DNA of 64,000 bases from Microbacterium paulum (lineage in GTDB: Bacteria; Actinomycetota; Actinomycetes; Actinomycetales; Microbacteriaceae). The stretch is from NCBI RefSeq assembly GCF_015707995.1, contig NZ_JAAGRY010000004.1:21121-85120 (forward strand), written 5' to 3'. Of this stretch, positions 33,298-41,722 are shown one piece after another. A program made the translations under genes and the position numbers. A model generated the notes under the pieces. It was not told the origin of the DNA, did no database searches, and saw only the letters and a list, made by a program, of their open reading frames with translations. The first letter of the stretch is position 1; the number at the start of each line of letters is the position of its first letter.

Positions 33298-35285
33298 TCG
33301 TGCGGGTCGGCATCGGTGTGACGCTGACCTGGGATGAGGAGCGGTTCGTGATCATCGCGGCTGACTACCGGCATGTCACTCTCCGCTCTCTGGAGGGTGA
33401 CTTCACGCGGATGGTCGATGCCGATGAGCTGGTCAGGTTGCCGAATGTCACCTGGCATGCGGACCGCACGGATTCGGCGACAGGCTCCGCGGCCCGCGTC
33501 CTGGACGGACTCGACGATCACGAGAGACGCATTGTCGATGCGTGGGCTGAGCAGTTGGCTGTGGTCAAGGCCGCGGTCGACGATGGACAACCGGCGAAGG
33601 TGTTCTTCGAGGACGTGCGCACGGCGATGTCGAAACTGACCTCCGTGACCTCGCTGGAGACGGTCCGCCGTAAGTTCCACCGTTACTGCGCGGAAGGGGT
33701 CCTCGGTTTGGTGGACGCGCGGCACCTCAACCGAGGCAAGCGAGACATCGACTCTCGCATCGGCATGGCGCTGAGCGAACTCGGCGAGAACGGGACGACG
33801 CGATCGTCGGGCACGACGAGCCGGACGCTCGACCGACTGCGTTGGATGCTGGAGGAGGACCACGGCGATGCCATCGACATTCCCAGTCAGCGCACGCTGT
33901 ACCGGATGGTCGCGGCCCATCCCACGGCCCGAAAGCTGAACGGCTCAGCGAAGTCACGTCAGTCGTCCGCCAACAAGCCCGGTAGGGCGTTCGGTGTGCA
34001 CGGTTCGCTGCGACCGGGGGAGCACGTGCAGATCGATTCCACGGTGATCGACGTGCCATCGCGGCTGCTGGACGGTCGGCTGAACCGTGCGGAGCTGACG
34101 GTCATCCACGACGTCTCGTGCCGCTCCATCCTCGCGGGAGTCGTGCGGGCAGTCGCAACGAACTCCGCAGATCTCGCGGGCGTGCTCGCGCGGGCGTTGA
34201 CTCCCTACGAGTTGCGGCCGCCCGGTGCCCGGGAGCAGCGGGAGCGGGTTGCGGCGACCTGGACTGGGCGGTTCATGATCGACCAGGAGCGACTGGACCA
34301 CCACCGGCTCGCGCAGCCGTACATTTTCCCCGAGACGATCACGACTGACAATGGCAAGATCTACCGTTCCGAGGCATTCCGCCGGGGCTGTGAGCGAGCC
34401 GGGATCTCGCTCATCCATGCGGCGCACGAGACTGGCACCGACAAACCGCATGTCGAGAGCGGCTTCGACGCGATCAAAGATGGCTTCGTGCAGTACTTGG
34501 AGGGCTTCACCGGTGGCAGCGTCGAGCGTCGCGGCAGAGACGAACCGACCGATAAGGCACTCGCTCTCGACCAGCTGCAGGAGTTGCTCGAGGACTGGAT
34601 CGCGATCGAGTGGCAGAACCGACCGCACGCTGGTCTGTCCGATCCGATGCTGCCGGGTCGGGCGCTCACACCGAACGAGATGTTCCGCGCCTACCGGCGG
34701 ATCGCACCCGAGCTCCATGTCCCGTTCGGGCTGGACGAGTTCATCGGGTTCCTTCCTGCCAAGCGCTGCACGCTGCAGGACTACGGCATCAACCATGCGC
34801 GGCGCGTGTACCGCTCGAACCGCCTCACCGAGCTCCGTGCTGCTGGAGCGGGCGGAGAGGGCGCCACCCGACCTTGCGTGGTCCGCTTCGACCCGCACAA
34901 TCCACTGTTCGTGTGGGTGGAGCACGGTGACGAGTTCGTGCCCTTCCGGTGTGTTGGCGATCTCCTCGACGAGCCGATGGGCGGCGAGATCTGGCAAGCG
35001 GCCCACGCTGTTGACACGGCCGCGGACACGGCGACCCGTGAAGAGGCCGCATACCTTGCAGACCGGATGAAGCGCGCCCAGTGGGTGAGACCTGGCAAAG
35101 AGCGCAATCGCGCGGTCCGCGCGGCCGAGGTCGACCGCGATCCCATGCACATGACAGGTGTCTCGAAGACGATCGCCCGGGAGACGCCAACGACCGAGCC
35201 TGACGGAGACGAGGTCATCTGGGAACGCGGCGGCGGCTTCTCGCTGCTCACTGATGACGACGGAGTGTGGGAGCGGCTGACATGA
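33294..35285 (+). CDS. tnsB: TnsB/TniA-like DDE transposase
   Basis: This 663-residue transposase of the Mu/Tn7 integrase family starts at GTG 33294, overlapping the tnsA stop. The DDE residues are Asp248 (HVQIDSTVID), Asp352 (ITTDNGKIY) and Glu388 (KPHVESGFDAI), with 35 residues between the last two. An HTH-rich N-terminal part (SLETVRRKFHRYCAEGVLGL) binds the repeated end sites. A C-terminal Mu-type beta barrel follows (CVVRFDPHNPLFVWVEHGDE). It acts with TnsA and is regulated by the AAA protein encoded next. Confidence 0.92.
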   Translation: MIVRVGIGVTLTWDEERFVIIAADYRHVTLRSLEGDFTRMVDADELVRLPNVTWHADRTDSATGSAARVLDGLDDHERRIVDAWAEQLAVVKAAVDDGQPAKVFFEDVRTAMSKLTSVTSLETVRRKFHRYCAEGVLGLVDARHLNRGKRDIDSRIGMALSELGENGTTRSSGTTSRTLDRLRWMLEEDHGDAIDIPSQRTLYRMVAAHPTARKLNGSAKSRQSSANKPGRAFGVHGSLRPGEHVQIDSTVIDVPSRLLDGRLNRAELTVIHDVSCRSILAGVVRAVATNSADLAGVLARALTPYELRPPGAREQRERVAATWTGRFMIDQERLDHHRLAQPYIFPETITTDNGKIYRSEAFRRGCERAGISLIHAAHETGTDKPHVESGFDAIKDGFVQYLEGFTGGSVERRGRDEPTDKALALDQLQELLEDWIAIEWQNRPHAGLSDPMLPGRALTPNEMFRAYRRIAPELHVPFGLDEFIGFLPAKRCTLQDYGINHARRVYRSNRLTELRAAGAGGEGATRPCVVRFDPHNPLFVWVEHGDEFVPFRCVGDLLDEPMGGEIWQAAHAVDTAADTATREEAAYLADRMKRAQWVRPGKERNRAVRAAEVDRDPMHMTGVSKTIARETPTTEPDGDEVIWERGGGFSLLTDDDGVWERLT

Positions 35286-36271
35286 CGCAGGCCATCAGTA
35301 CGCGGGAGGGTTGGTCCGCGTTCGTCAGCGAAAGCTTGGATAGGCCGCTTCCGATCACGCGCGCCGAGCTGGATGCGATGTCGCCGGGCGACCGTGCGAT
35401 GAACCGTGAAGCGCGCAAGCAGTTCATGATTCGCGGCCCGGTGGTCAACACGGCACAGTTCGCGGCGATCGAGACGGAGATCCTGCGACGGTTGATGCTC
35501 AATCAGTACAAGTCGCACGGCAAGCTCGGCGTGATCGTGTCGGGGGAGCCGAACATCGGCAAGACCACCACTGTCTCGCACATTGCTCGCAGGTTCGAAC
35601 GCCGCCGACGCGACATCGGACGGGCCAGCGGCGGCAACTCGATCCCGGTGATCTACGTGTCAGTGCCACCGTCGTGCACCCCGAAACTGATGCTCGGAGA
35701 GTTCGCCCACTTCCTCGGCCTCCCGGTCCGCGCGCACTACAACACGGGAGAGCTTATGAACACCGTCGCCAGCGTGATCGCAGCCTGCGGGACCGAGCTG
35801 ATCATCGTCGATGAGATCCACAACATCAACCAGAAGTACAAGCAGATGGGCGAAGCGTCCGACACACTCAAACAACTGTCAGAGAAGTGCCCCGGCACGT
35901 TCGTCTACGCCGGAGTCGACGTCGAAGCCAGCGGGCTGCTCGACGGCACCCGCGGACGGCAGATCAGCAGCCGATTCGACATCCTGAACCTGCACAAGTT
36001 CGAGAACACCGGCAGAGGCGAGGCGGGATGGGCCGATCTCCTCGTCGCGGTCGAGAGCTCCCTCGGACTCATCGACCAGCATCCCGAGGCGATTCTGCGC
36101 CACGTGAGCCATCTCCACGCCGCGACGGGTGGCGTGATCGGAGACCTCACTGGGATGGTGCACATGCTCGCGATGGAGGCCATCGATAATGGCACCGAAC
36201 GCCTCGACTTGGACACCGTCTTCGGCACTGTTCCGGTTGCCGCCCCTGACATGGTGCCCGTGGCGACGTGA
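35282..36271 (+). CDS. tnsC: TnsC/TniB-like AAA+ transposition regulator
   Basis: This 329-residue AAA+ ATPase starts at ATG 35282 in ATGA overlap with the transposase. Walker A is SGEPNIGKTTTVSH near residue 85, and Walker B is ELIIVDEIHNIN near 180. TniB/TnsC proteins form filaments on target DNA and hand the target to the transposase. It is followed in overlap by TniQ. Confidence 0.92.
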   Translation: MTQAISTREGWSAFVSESLDRPLPITRAELDAMSPGDRAMNREARKQFMIRGPVVNTAQFAAIETEILRRLMLNQYKSHGKLGVIVSGEPNIGKTTTVSHIARRFERRRRDIGRASGGNSIPVIYVSVPPSCTPKLMLGEFAHFLGLPVRAHYNTGELMNTVASVIAACGTELIIVDEIHNINQKYKQMGEASDTLKQLSEKCPGTFVYAGVDVEASGLLDGTRGRQISSRFDILNLHKFENTGRGEAGWADLLVAVESSLGLIDQHPEAILRHVSHLHAATGGVIGDLTGMVHMLAMEAIDNGTERLDLDTVFGTVPVAAPDMVPVAT

Positions 36272-37332
36272 AGACGCCGACGCCGGCGGGGAACGTGCGC
36301 CGGCTACCAGTGATGGTGCAGCCACTCGCCGCCGAGACGATCACGGGATTCCTCGGCAGGCTCGCCACCGCGAACGCGCTCACTCCCCGCGATCTTCGGC
36401 TCCACGTCACGGACCTCGCTGGAATGTCGCCCTCGCATCCCAACCTCGAGCGCGCTGCAACGTGGGCGGAACGGCTCGGCGGTCTCAAACCCGGGCACTT
36501 CGCGGACGATGCCCGCAGGAACGCGATGTACGTCCGCTGCCAGCACTACGCCTGGCAACCCACGCTCTGCAGGCGATGCGGGTATAACCAGGCGGCGCGA
36601 ACTGCCTGCCTGCGGTGCGCGAGAGGTGAGCAGTCGTCGGTGTGCAGCAGGGGTGGCGCGGTCTGCAACCGCCATCAGCGCTGGCACATCGGTGGCGCCG
36701 ATATCGACCTCACACCGTTCCAGGAGTACGCCCAGGCTGAGCGTTGCCTGTCCGGCACGCTTTGGAAGCGCGGCATCGGACTCACTACCGGCGAGCTGCA
36801 ACTGGCCGCTTCTCTCATTCGGTACTGGTCGATCGAGGAGCGCGCAGAGGGGAGAATCGCCGATCGAATGGCAACGATCGGGATCGACTCGCTCGATGCC
36901 GACAGCGTGTTCCTCGTGGCCTACCCCGAGATCGTGCGCTTGACCACGATCCTCACGGACCTGTCCTTCGCGAGCTATTTGCTGAGCCCTCGATTCAGCC
37001 TTGCGGAGCAGGTGTGGGCTCTTGAGGCCGCGGTTGTCACCGTCATGAACGGCTGCGCGACTCCACGGCTTCATCAGGTCGCGGAACGGATCGTGGCGCG
37101 AGGGAAGATGGCTGTGGAGACCGCGTTCGGCATGCGCCAGAACGCGAGCAACAACCGCCCCGCGACCCTCGAGAAGTCACTCGTCGCATCGTCCCAGCGC
37201 CACCGAAGCTGCCTACTCAGACACCTAAGCACCGTCAGGATTCAGATCCTCCCCTACGAGCCCGGAGTCGCCGCGCCGCGGAACCGCGTCCTGGTGCGCC
37301 GGCATCCTCTGCCGGATGTCGTCGAGGTATAG
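36268..37332 (+). CDS. tniQ: TniQ/TnsD-like target-site protein
   Basis: This 354-residue protein has the TniQ N-terminal domain (PLAAETITGFLGRLATANAL) and a zinc-ribbon region with cysteines at LCRRCGYNQAARTACLRCA followed by VCNRHQRWH. TniQ proteins link a DNA- or RNA-guided target selector to TnsC. No CRISPR array or Cascade/Cas12k gene is present, so this protein itself probably recognises the target. The insertion point lies in a repeated plasmid motif. Confidence 0.88.
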   Translation: MKTPTPAGNVRRLPVMVQPLAAETITGFLGRLATANALTPRDLRLHVTDLAGMSPSHPNLERAATWAERLGGLKPGHFADDARRNAMYVRCQHYAWQPTLCRRCGYNQAARTACLRCARGEQSSVCSRGGAVCNRHQRWHIGGADIDLTPFQEYAQAERCLSGTLWKRGIGLTTGELQLAASLIRYWSIEERAEGRIADRMATIGIDSLDADSVFLVAYPEIVRLTTILTDLSFASYLLSPRFSLAEQVWALEAAVVTVMNGCATPRLHQVAERIVARGKMAVETAFGMRQNASNNRPATLEKSLVASSQRHRSCLLRHLSTVRIQILPYEPGVAAPRNRVLVRRHPLPDVVEV

Positions 37333-37396
37333 GTGACGCGTAGGCAAGTCGTGGACGGCCAGCGGCGCCCACGCCAAGCGATGGTTGAATTGCCGA

Positions 37397-38446
37397 ATGG
37401 TTCAGCAGACGCCGACGACTCGCCTTCGGAAGCTTGCGCCGGGGGACCGGGTGGCGGTGCTGTCGCCGTCCTTCGCGGCGCCCGGCTTCGCTCCGGCCGT
37501 GCATGAGCAGGCCATGCGGAGGATTCAGACTGATCTGGGCCTCATCCCGGTCGAGTTCCCGACGACACGTGAGTTAGGGGCATCGCCCGAGGCTCGAGCT
37601 GCCGACCTCAACGCCGCGTTCGCAGATCGGACCATCAGCGCGATCTTTGCGAGCGTCGGCGGTGACGACCAGATCACCGTGATCCCTCACCTCGATCCGG
37701 GGGTGGTGATCGAGAACCCGAAGCCGTTCTTCGGCTACAGCGACAATACGAACATCCTCAACTGGTTGTGGCAGCTGGGTGTTCCGGGGTTCTACGGCGG
37801 GTCCACCCAGGTCCATCTCGGTCCCGGGCCGGGCATCGACCCAGTCCATTCGGCAAGCCTGCGCGCCGCGCTCTTCGACGGCCGGGAGGTCGAGATCACC
37901 GAGCCGGGGGAATCGGAGGACTTCGGACCCGACTGGCTCTCGCCGGCAGCTCTCCTGGAGTTCGGTCGGCGCGAGCCCACGGCGCCGTGGGTCTGGGCTG
38001 GCCCGCACCGTGTGGTCGAGGGAAGAACCTGGGGCGGATGCTTCGAGGTCGTGGATCAAATCACGGTCGCAGGGAGGGTGCCCTCGCTGGACGCGCTTCG
38101 CGGTGGGGTTCTGATCCTCGAGTCCAGCGAGGAAGTTCCGCCCGCGGTTCTGATCGGGCGCTGGCTGCGTGCCCTAGGCGAGCGTGGTGTGCTGGGCGCC
38201 GTCGATGCGGTGGTCGTTGCCCGACCGCCGGTGAGCTCGCACGAGTTGGTTCCCGACGATGCAACCCGTGACCGTCTGCGTCGGGAGCAACGAGAGGTGG
38301 TCATCGCCGAGGTCGGCCGATACAACCCTGAGGCGGTGGTGTGCGTGGGGCCACCGTTCGGTCACACCCGACCCCAATGGATCATCCCGTACGGCGGTCT
38401 GATGCGACTCGACTCGACGGCACGGACAGTCACGGCGGTGTACTGA
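37397..38446 (+). CDS. S66 peptidase, MccF-like microcin C immunity/LD-carboxypeptidase
   Basis: This 349-residue S66-family serine peptidase has the three catalytic elements: FFGYSDNTNI (Ser), ILESSEEVPP (Glu) and PFGHTRPQWIIPYGG (His). Length and motifs fit MccF, which cleaves the amide or ester of processed microcin C and related aminoacyl nucleotides. The family also includes LD-carboxypeptidases of the wall. The next cargo gene carries an MccE-like GNAT domain, which favours the antibiotic-resistance reading. ATG 37397 is preferred over TTG 37385. Confidence 0.85.
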   Translation: MVQQTPTTRLRKLAPGDRVAVLSPSFAAPGFAPAVHEQAMRRIQTDLGLIPVEFPTTRELGASPEARAADLNAAFADRTISAIFASVGGDDQITVIPHLDPGVVIENPKPFFGYSDNTNILNWLWQLGVPGFYGGSTQVHLGPGPGIDPVHSASLRAALFDGREVEITEPGESEDFGPDWLSPAALLEFGRREPTAPWVWAGPHRVVEGRTWGGCFEVVDQITVAGRVPSLDALRGGVLILESSEEVPPAVLIGRWLRALGERGVLGAVDAVVVARPPVSSHELVPDDATRDRLRREQREVVIAEVGRYNPEAVVCVGPPFGHTRPQWIIPYGGLMRLDSTARTVTAVY

Positions 38447-38449
38447 GGC

Positions 38450-39412
38450 ATGGCGAGGGAAGAAGCGCCGACTCGACGTTACGTCGTCGCCGCGATGTTC
38501 AGCGAGATGACCGTTGGCGCTGAGATCGACCGCAAGCAATGGCCGGCGCATGTCACAGTCGTGTCGAACTTCACCACTGACGTGCCTGTCGAAACGCTCG
38601 CGGCTGGAATGCGCCGCGTTCTCGCCGTAGAACGGCCCCTACCGTTCGAGTTCGGTGACAGCGCGCTGTTCGGTCCGAATCGAGATATTCCAGTCAGGTT
38701 GGTGCGATCGGAGTCGATGGCGAAGCTGCACGACGAGTTGGTCACCGAACTGACTTCGGTTGGAGTCGTGGCTGACGAGCCCGCGTACTGGCTCACGGGC
38801 TACCGACCTCATGTGACTCTCGCGCCATCGGTTGGGGCGGACCTCACCCCGCTCCGATACTTTCGTAGCATCGTGATCGCTCGCTTGGATGGCGGGCGCG
38901 CAACTGTTGTAGACATCGTGAAGATTCTCGCCGACGCCCCGGCGCCGACGGATGTCGATGTGCGCCGCGCGACCCTCGGTGATGCTGCCGGCCTGGCGCA
39001 GCTCAAGGTCGAGTGGGCCAACCTCGATCAATCGCCGAGCAGCCTGGCGATGGATGAGTTCGGAACCGCCCTCGCGAACTGGATCCGCCGTCAGGGTGAT
39101 TCCCTGGTGGTGGAAGTCGCCGTCGCTGACGAGCGTGTCGTCGGAATGGCGTGGATGGTGCTTTTCGAGCGAGTGCCCGACTTTTCCGATCGCCAAAGGC
39201 TGACGGCCGACATCCAGAGCGTCTACGTCAGTCCTGCCCATCGGGGTCGGGGCGTCGGACGTCGCCTCGTGGATGCGCTTTGCGCCGCCGCGGACACGCG
39301 AGGGGTGGCGAGGACGCTTGTGGCGGCCAGCGCTCGATCTCTATCTCTGTACAACCGTTCGGGCTTCGAAGAGTCGCCGCTCTTGCTCCAGCGGCGATCG
39401 GATCGCGCATAG
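38450..39412 (+). CDS. 2H phosphoesterase / GNAT acetyltransferase fusion
   Basis: The 320-residue protein has two domains. Residues 1-165 are a 2'-5' RNA ligase-like 2H phosphoesterase with two HxT motifs (PAHVTVVSNF and RPHVTLAPSV). Residues 167-320 are a GNAT acetyltransferase with acetyl-CoA loop SPAHRGRGVGRRLVDALC and C-terminal SLYNRSGFEES. GNAT domains of the MccE type acetylate the aminoacyl nucleotide toxin. A 2H domain could open its phospho-linkage. The fusion is unusual. It starts 4 bp after the MccF-like stop. Confidence 0.85.
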   Translation: MAREEAPTRRYVVAAMFSEMTVGAEIDRKQWPAHVTVVSNFTTDVPVETLAAGMRRVLAVERPLPFEFGDSALFGPNRDIPVRLVRSESMAKLHDELVTELTSVGVVADEPAYWLTGYRPHVTLAPSVGADLTPLRYFRSIVIARLDGGRATVVDIVKILADAPAPTDVDVRRATLGDAAGLAQLKVEWANLDQSPSSLAMDEFGTALANWIRRQGDSLVVEVAVADERVVGMAWMVLFERVPDFSDRQRLTADIQSVYVSPAHRGRGVGRRLVDALCAAADTRGVARTLVAASARSLSLYNRSGFEESPLLLQRRSDRA

Positions 39413-39441
39413 CTCAGAGCACGCCGATCGGAGACTTAACT

Positions 39442-40308
39442 GTGCTCAACCGTCCTGAAGTCGTCTGCATCTGTGGCTCGGCGCGGTTCGTCGCGGAAAT
39501 GCGCAAGGCGAACGGTGAGCTGACACTTAGCGGCATCATCGTCCTCGCGCCGGGTGAGATGAACGGAACCGTTGGCGACGATCAGAAGGCAGTGCTCGAC
39601 GCGCTCCACCTACGCAAGATCGACCTGTCTGATCGCGTGCTCGTGGTCAATCCCGGCGGCTACATCGGCGAATCCACGAGCAGGGAGATCGACTACGCTC
39701 GCGCCACCGGAAAGCCGGTCTCGTTCACCGATTCCGCCTGGCGGTGGCAGGATGGCGGGATGAACGAGCAGATCATCGAGGCAGGTGCGCGCCTTGTCGG
39801 AATGCCTGTCCCAGCACTTGAGTTCGCGGCGACGACTGGCGGCACTGTCGACCTTGGTCGGGACGAGATCGGCGACTTCGTGCTGTTCATCTACCCACGC
39901 ACGGGCCGTCCCGATCAGTTGGAGCCTGATGACTGGGCACTCATTCCGGGTGCGAAGGGGTGCACGGCAGAGTCGTGTGAGTTTCGTGACCTCGCCGCCG
40001 AGTTCTCCCGAGTTGGCCTGTCGATCTACGGGTTGTCGACGCAAGACACTGTGTATCAGCAGGAGGCCGTTGAGCGCTTACACCTGCCCTACCCTTTGCT
40101 GTCCGATCCGAACGTGCAACTCGGGCGAGCGCTTGGGATCGAGACGTTCAAGTATTCCGGCACGGAACTCTACAAGCGATGCACCCTCGTCGTGCGCGAC
40201 CGGGTCATCGTCATGGCGCAACTCGAGATCGCCGATGCGGCGTCGCACCCCCGCGAACTCCTCGCGGCTCTCAGCACGCCTACCGGGCACCCGCATCGGA
40301 GTGCCTAG
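39442..40308 (+). CDS. Nucleotide-hydrolase-like / BCP peroxiredoxin fusion
   Basis: This 288-residue protein starts at GTG 39442 with GGAGAC upstream. The N-terminal 110 residues (VCICGSARFVAEMRKANGEL, STSREIDYARATGKPVSFTD) resemble DUF4406/nucleoside 2-deoxyribosyltransferase-like Rossmann proteins that hydrolyse nucleotide glycosidic bonds. Residues about 130-280 are a BCP-type peroxiredoxin with motif PGAKGCTAESCEFRD holding the peroxidatic cysteine. I do not know this fusion from described systems. It is the last cargo gene before the right end. Confidence 0.72.
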   Translation: MLNRPEVVCICGSARFVAEMRKANGELTLSGIIVLAPGEMNGTVGDDQKAVLDALHLRKIDLSDRVLVVNPGGYIGESTSREIDYARATGKPVSFTDSAWRWQDGGMNEQIIEAGARLVGMPVPALEFAATTGGTVDLGRDEIGDFVLFIYPRTGRPDQLEPDDWALIPGAKGCTAESCEFRDLAAEFSRVGLSIYGLSTQDTVYQQEAVERLHLPYPLLSDPNVQLGRALGIETFKYSGTELYKRCTLVVRDRVIVMAQLEIADAASHPRELLAALSTPTGHPHRSA

Positions 40309-40440
40309 AGGCAAGCGCATCGGCGCCATAGGGGACACAACTGCGGCGAACTACAGGTGACCTGGCAAACCGCTGCCGACCGAACGGGCTTCGCCGCAAT
40401 CGCACCCGCGACTTCGTCGGGCTTACGACCTCAACATCGC

Positions 40441-40473
40441 TGGCAGAAACTACAGATGCGGTGTCATCGGACA
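40441..40473 (-). repeat. Right terminal inverted repeat of Tn7-like element
   Basis: The reverse complement of this segment matches the left end over 33 bp with one mismatch. It is followed directly by the second copy of the GTTTC target duplication. Confidence 0.92.
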
Positions 40474-40560
40474 GTTTCGCGCCCCGTGGTGCTGACTCAG
40501 TGGCCGACTCCGCTACGCGCGGGCACCCGTCGGAGCCCGCGCGTAGCGGTCGAAATGTCG

Positions 40561-41205
40561 TCATCCTTGACCGGGGTCGACGTCGTCAACGACAAGGGCC
40601 TCGTCGACGTTCGCGATCGTGGGGATGCCGTTCCTGAGGTACTCGATGAAGATGAGCTCACCCGCGGGGTGCTTGTCGATGATCTGGCACGGGTAGATCT
40701 CTCCGTCGGGGGAGAGATACTGCAGGGGGTGGTGGTCTGCTCGCGCCGGCGGCAAGACGATGACCGTTCCCCCGGCGGGGGGGATCACGTTGGCTCTGCC
40801 ATTGCCGTCGACGACGAGGGTGTAACCGCCGACGATCGCGCGCGAGTAGTTGCCGCCTCCCTCAGGAGACACGTCACCGTGTCTCACATAGTCGCTGTGG
40901 AGGTAGCGAATGGGGCGGCCTTGACCCTTCACCCAGGGGCCGACGGGGCTGGGCTGCCCCACCAGGTAGGCGAACTCGGCGGACGGCCGCACGGAGAAGG
41001 TGATCAGTCCGGCCTCGTCGCGCGTGTGACCGGTGATGTCGAACGCGGAGACGACCTCGTCGCCGACGACGCCGACGATGGTGTCGCCGTACTCCTCGAC
41101 CGCATCATCGGTGATCGCTGTCCAGTTGCCACGGGTGGCGTCCTCAAGGGTGAGCTCGCCGTTGAGGACTCGGCGGTGGGATCTCCTGATGTTGACGATG
41201 ATCAT
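40561..41205 (-). CDS. Hypothetical protein (214 aa)
   Basis: This soluble, beta-rich protein starts MIIVNIRRSHRRVLNGELTL. It has acidic stretches (ITDDAVEEYGDTIVGVVGDE), an AFDITGHTRD segment and a C-terminal NVIPPAGGTVIVLPPARADH. I do not recognise a family. Its stop lies 87 bp from the transposon right end, so it belongs to the plasmid backbone. A perfect 16-bp palindrome lies upstream of its start. Confidence 0.7.
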   Translation of the reverse strand: MIIVNIRRSHRRVLNGELTLEDATRGNWTAITDDAVEEYGDTIVGVVGDEVVSAFDITGHTRDEAGLITFSVRPSAEFAYLVGQPSPVGPWVKGQGRPIRYLHSDYVRHGDVSPEGGGNYSRAIVGGYTLVVDGNGRANVIPPAGGTVIVLPPARADHHPLQYLSPDGEIYPCQIIDKHPAGELIFIEYLRNGIPTIANVDEALVVDDVDPGQG

Positions 41206-41279
41206 GCTCGTCGCACCTTCTCTCGGTAGTGAGTTCTTGTGCGTCAGAGGCTACATCGAAGTAATCATCACTTACAAAC

Positions 41280-41295
41280 AAGTGTCGCGACACTT
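41280..41295. promoter_or_regulatory. Perfect 16-bp palindrome, candidate operator
   Basis: AAGTGTCGCGACACTT lies 75 bp upstream of the minus-strand gene starting at 41205 and is flanked by ACTTAC repeats on both sides. It looks like an operator for a dimeric regulator such as the RHH protein encoded just beyond. Confidence 0.5.
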
Positions 41296-41377
41296 ACTCG
41301 GGAATGCGTCTCGGGGCGACCGAAGTCGTGCGCCTGCGATCACCGAGTATCGACGTGGTGGCCCCGGCCGTGAGAGG

Positions 41378-41722
41378 TCAGCGCCGACGCCGGCTGCCCC
41401 CGTAGTAGTGGCGGATGGCGGCGGTGACGGCATCGTCCTTCGTCAGACGGACCCCGCTCTCCGCAGCCTCTTCGCGGGCATTGTCGATCAGCTCGAGCAC
41501 ATCAGGCGGCAGGCGGAACGTGGCCGGCTTCTTGTCGACCTTCTTCACGTTGTACGGGCCGCGGGGCTTTCCCTGTCTGGGGGACTTGGCCGCCGCCGCC
41601 GTCGTCGGCGTCGTGGTCTCCGTCTCCTCGTCAGGGACGGCTTCCAGCGACCGAGGAGCTGTCTCGGGCTTGCTGAAGGCGGCGCTCCAGTCCGTCTTCT
41701 TCTGCGACCTCGGCTGTGTCAT
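41378..41722 (-). CDS. RHH-type ParB-like protein, second par module
   Basis: This 114-residue protein has a disordered N-terminus and a C-terminal ribbon-helix-helix region (PATFRLPPDVLELIDNAREE, TKDDAVTAAIRHYYGG) ending in RRRR. It is coupled by ATGA to the ParA-like gene upstream, matching the parA-RHH pattern of small plasmid partition operons. Confidence 0.75.
   Translation of the reverse strand: MTQPRSQKKTDWSAAFSKPETAPRSLEAVPDEETETTTPTTAAAAKSPRQGKPRGPYNVKKVDKKPATFRLPPDVLELIDNAREEAAESGVRLTKDDAVTAAIRHYYGGSRRRR

Larger units (their letters stand above)
32357..40473. mobile_element. Complete Tn7-like transposon (8.1 kb)
   Basis: Both ends begin TGTCCGATGACA and agree over 33 bp with one mismatch (32357-32389 and the complement of 40441-40473). 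The element is flanked by identical 5-bp duplications GTTTC (32352-32356 and 40474-40478), as expected for Tn7/Tn5053-type transposition. Several TnsB-type sites with core CTGTAGTTTCTGCC lie at the left end (32372, 32415, 32434), and one full plus one partial site lie at the right (40443, 40345). Genes inside: TnsA, TnsB/TniA, TnsC/TniB, TniQ and three cargo genes. Confidence 0.92.

Noticed and set aside
35267..37332. CRISPR-guided transposon (CAST)
   Set aside because: TniQ and TnsC are present, but no CRISPR array, Cas12k or Cascade genes lie inside or near the element.
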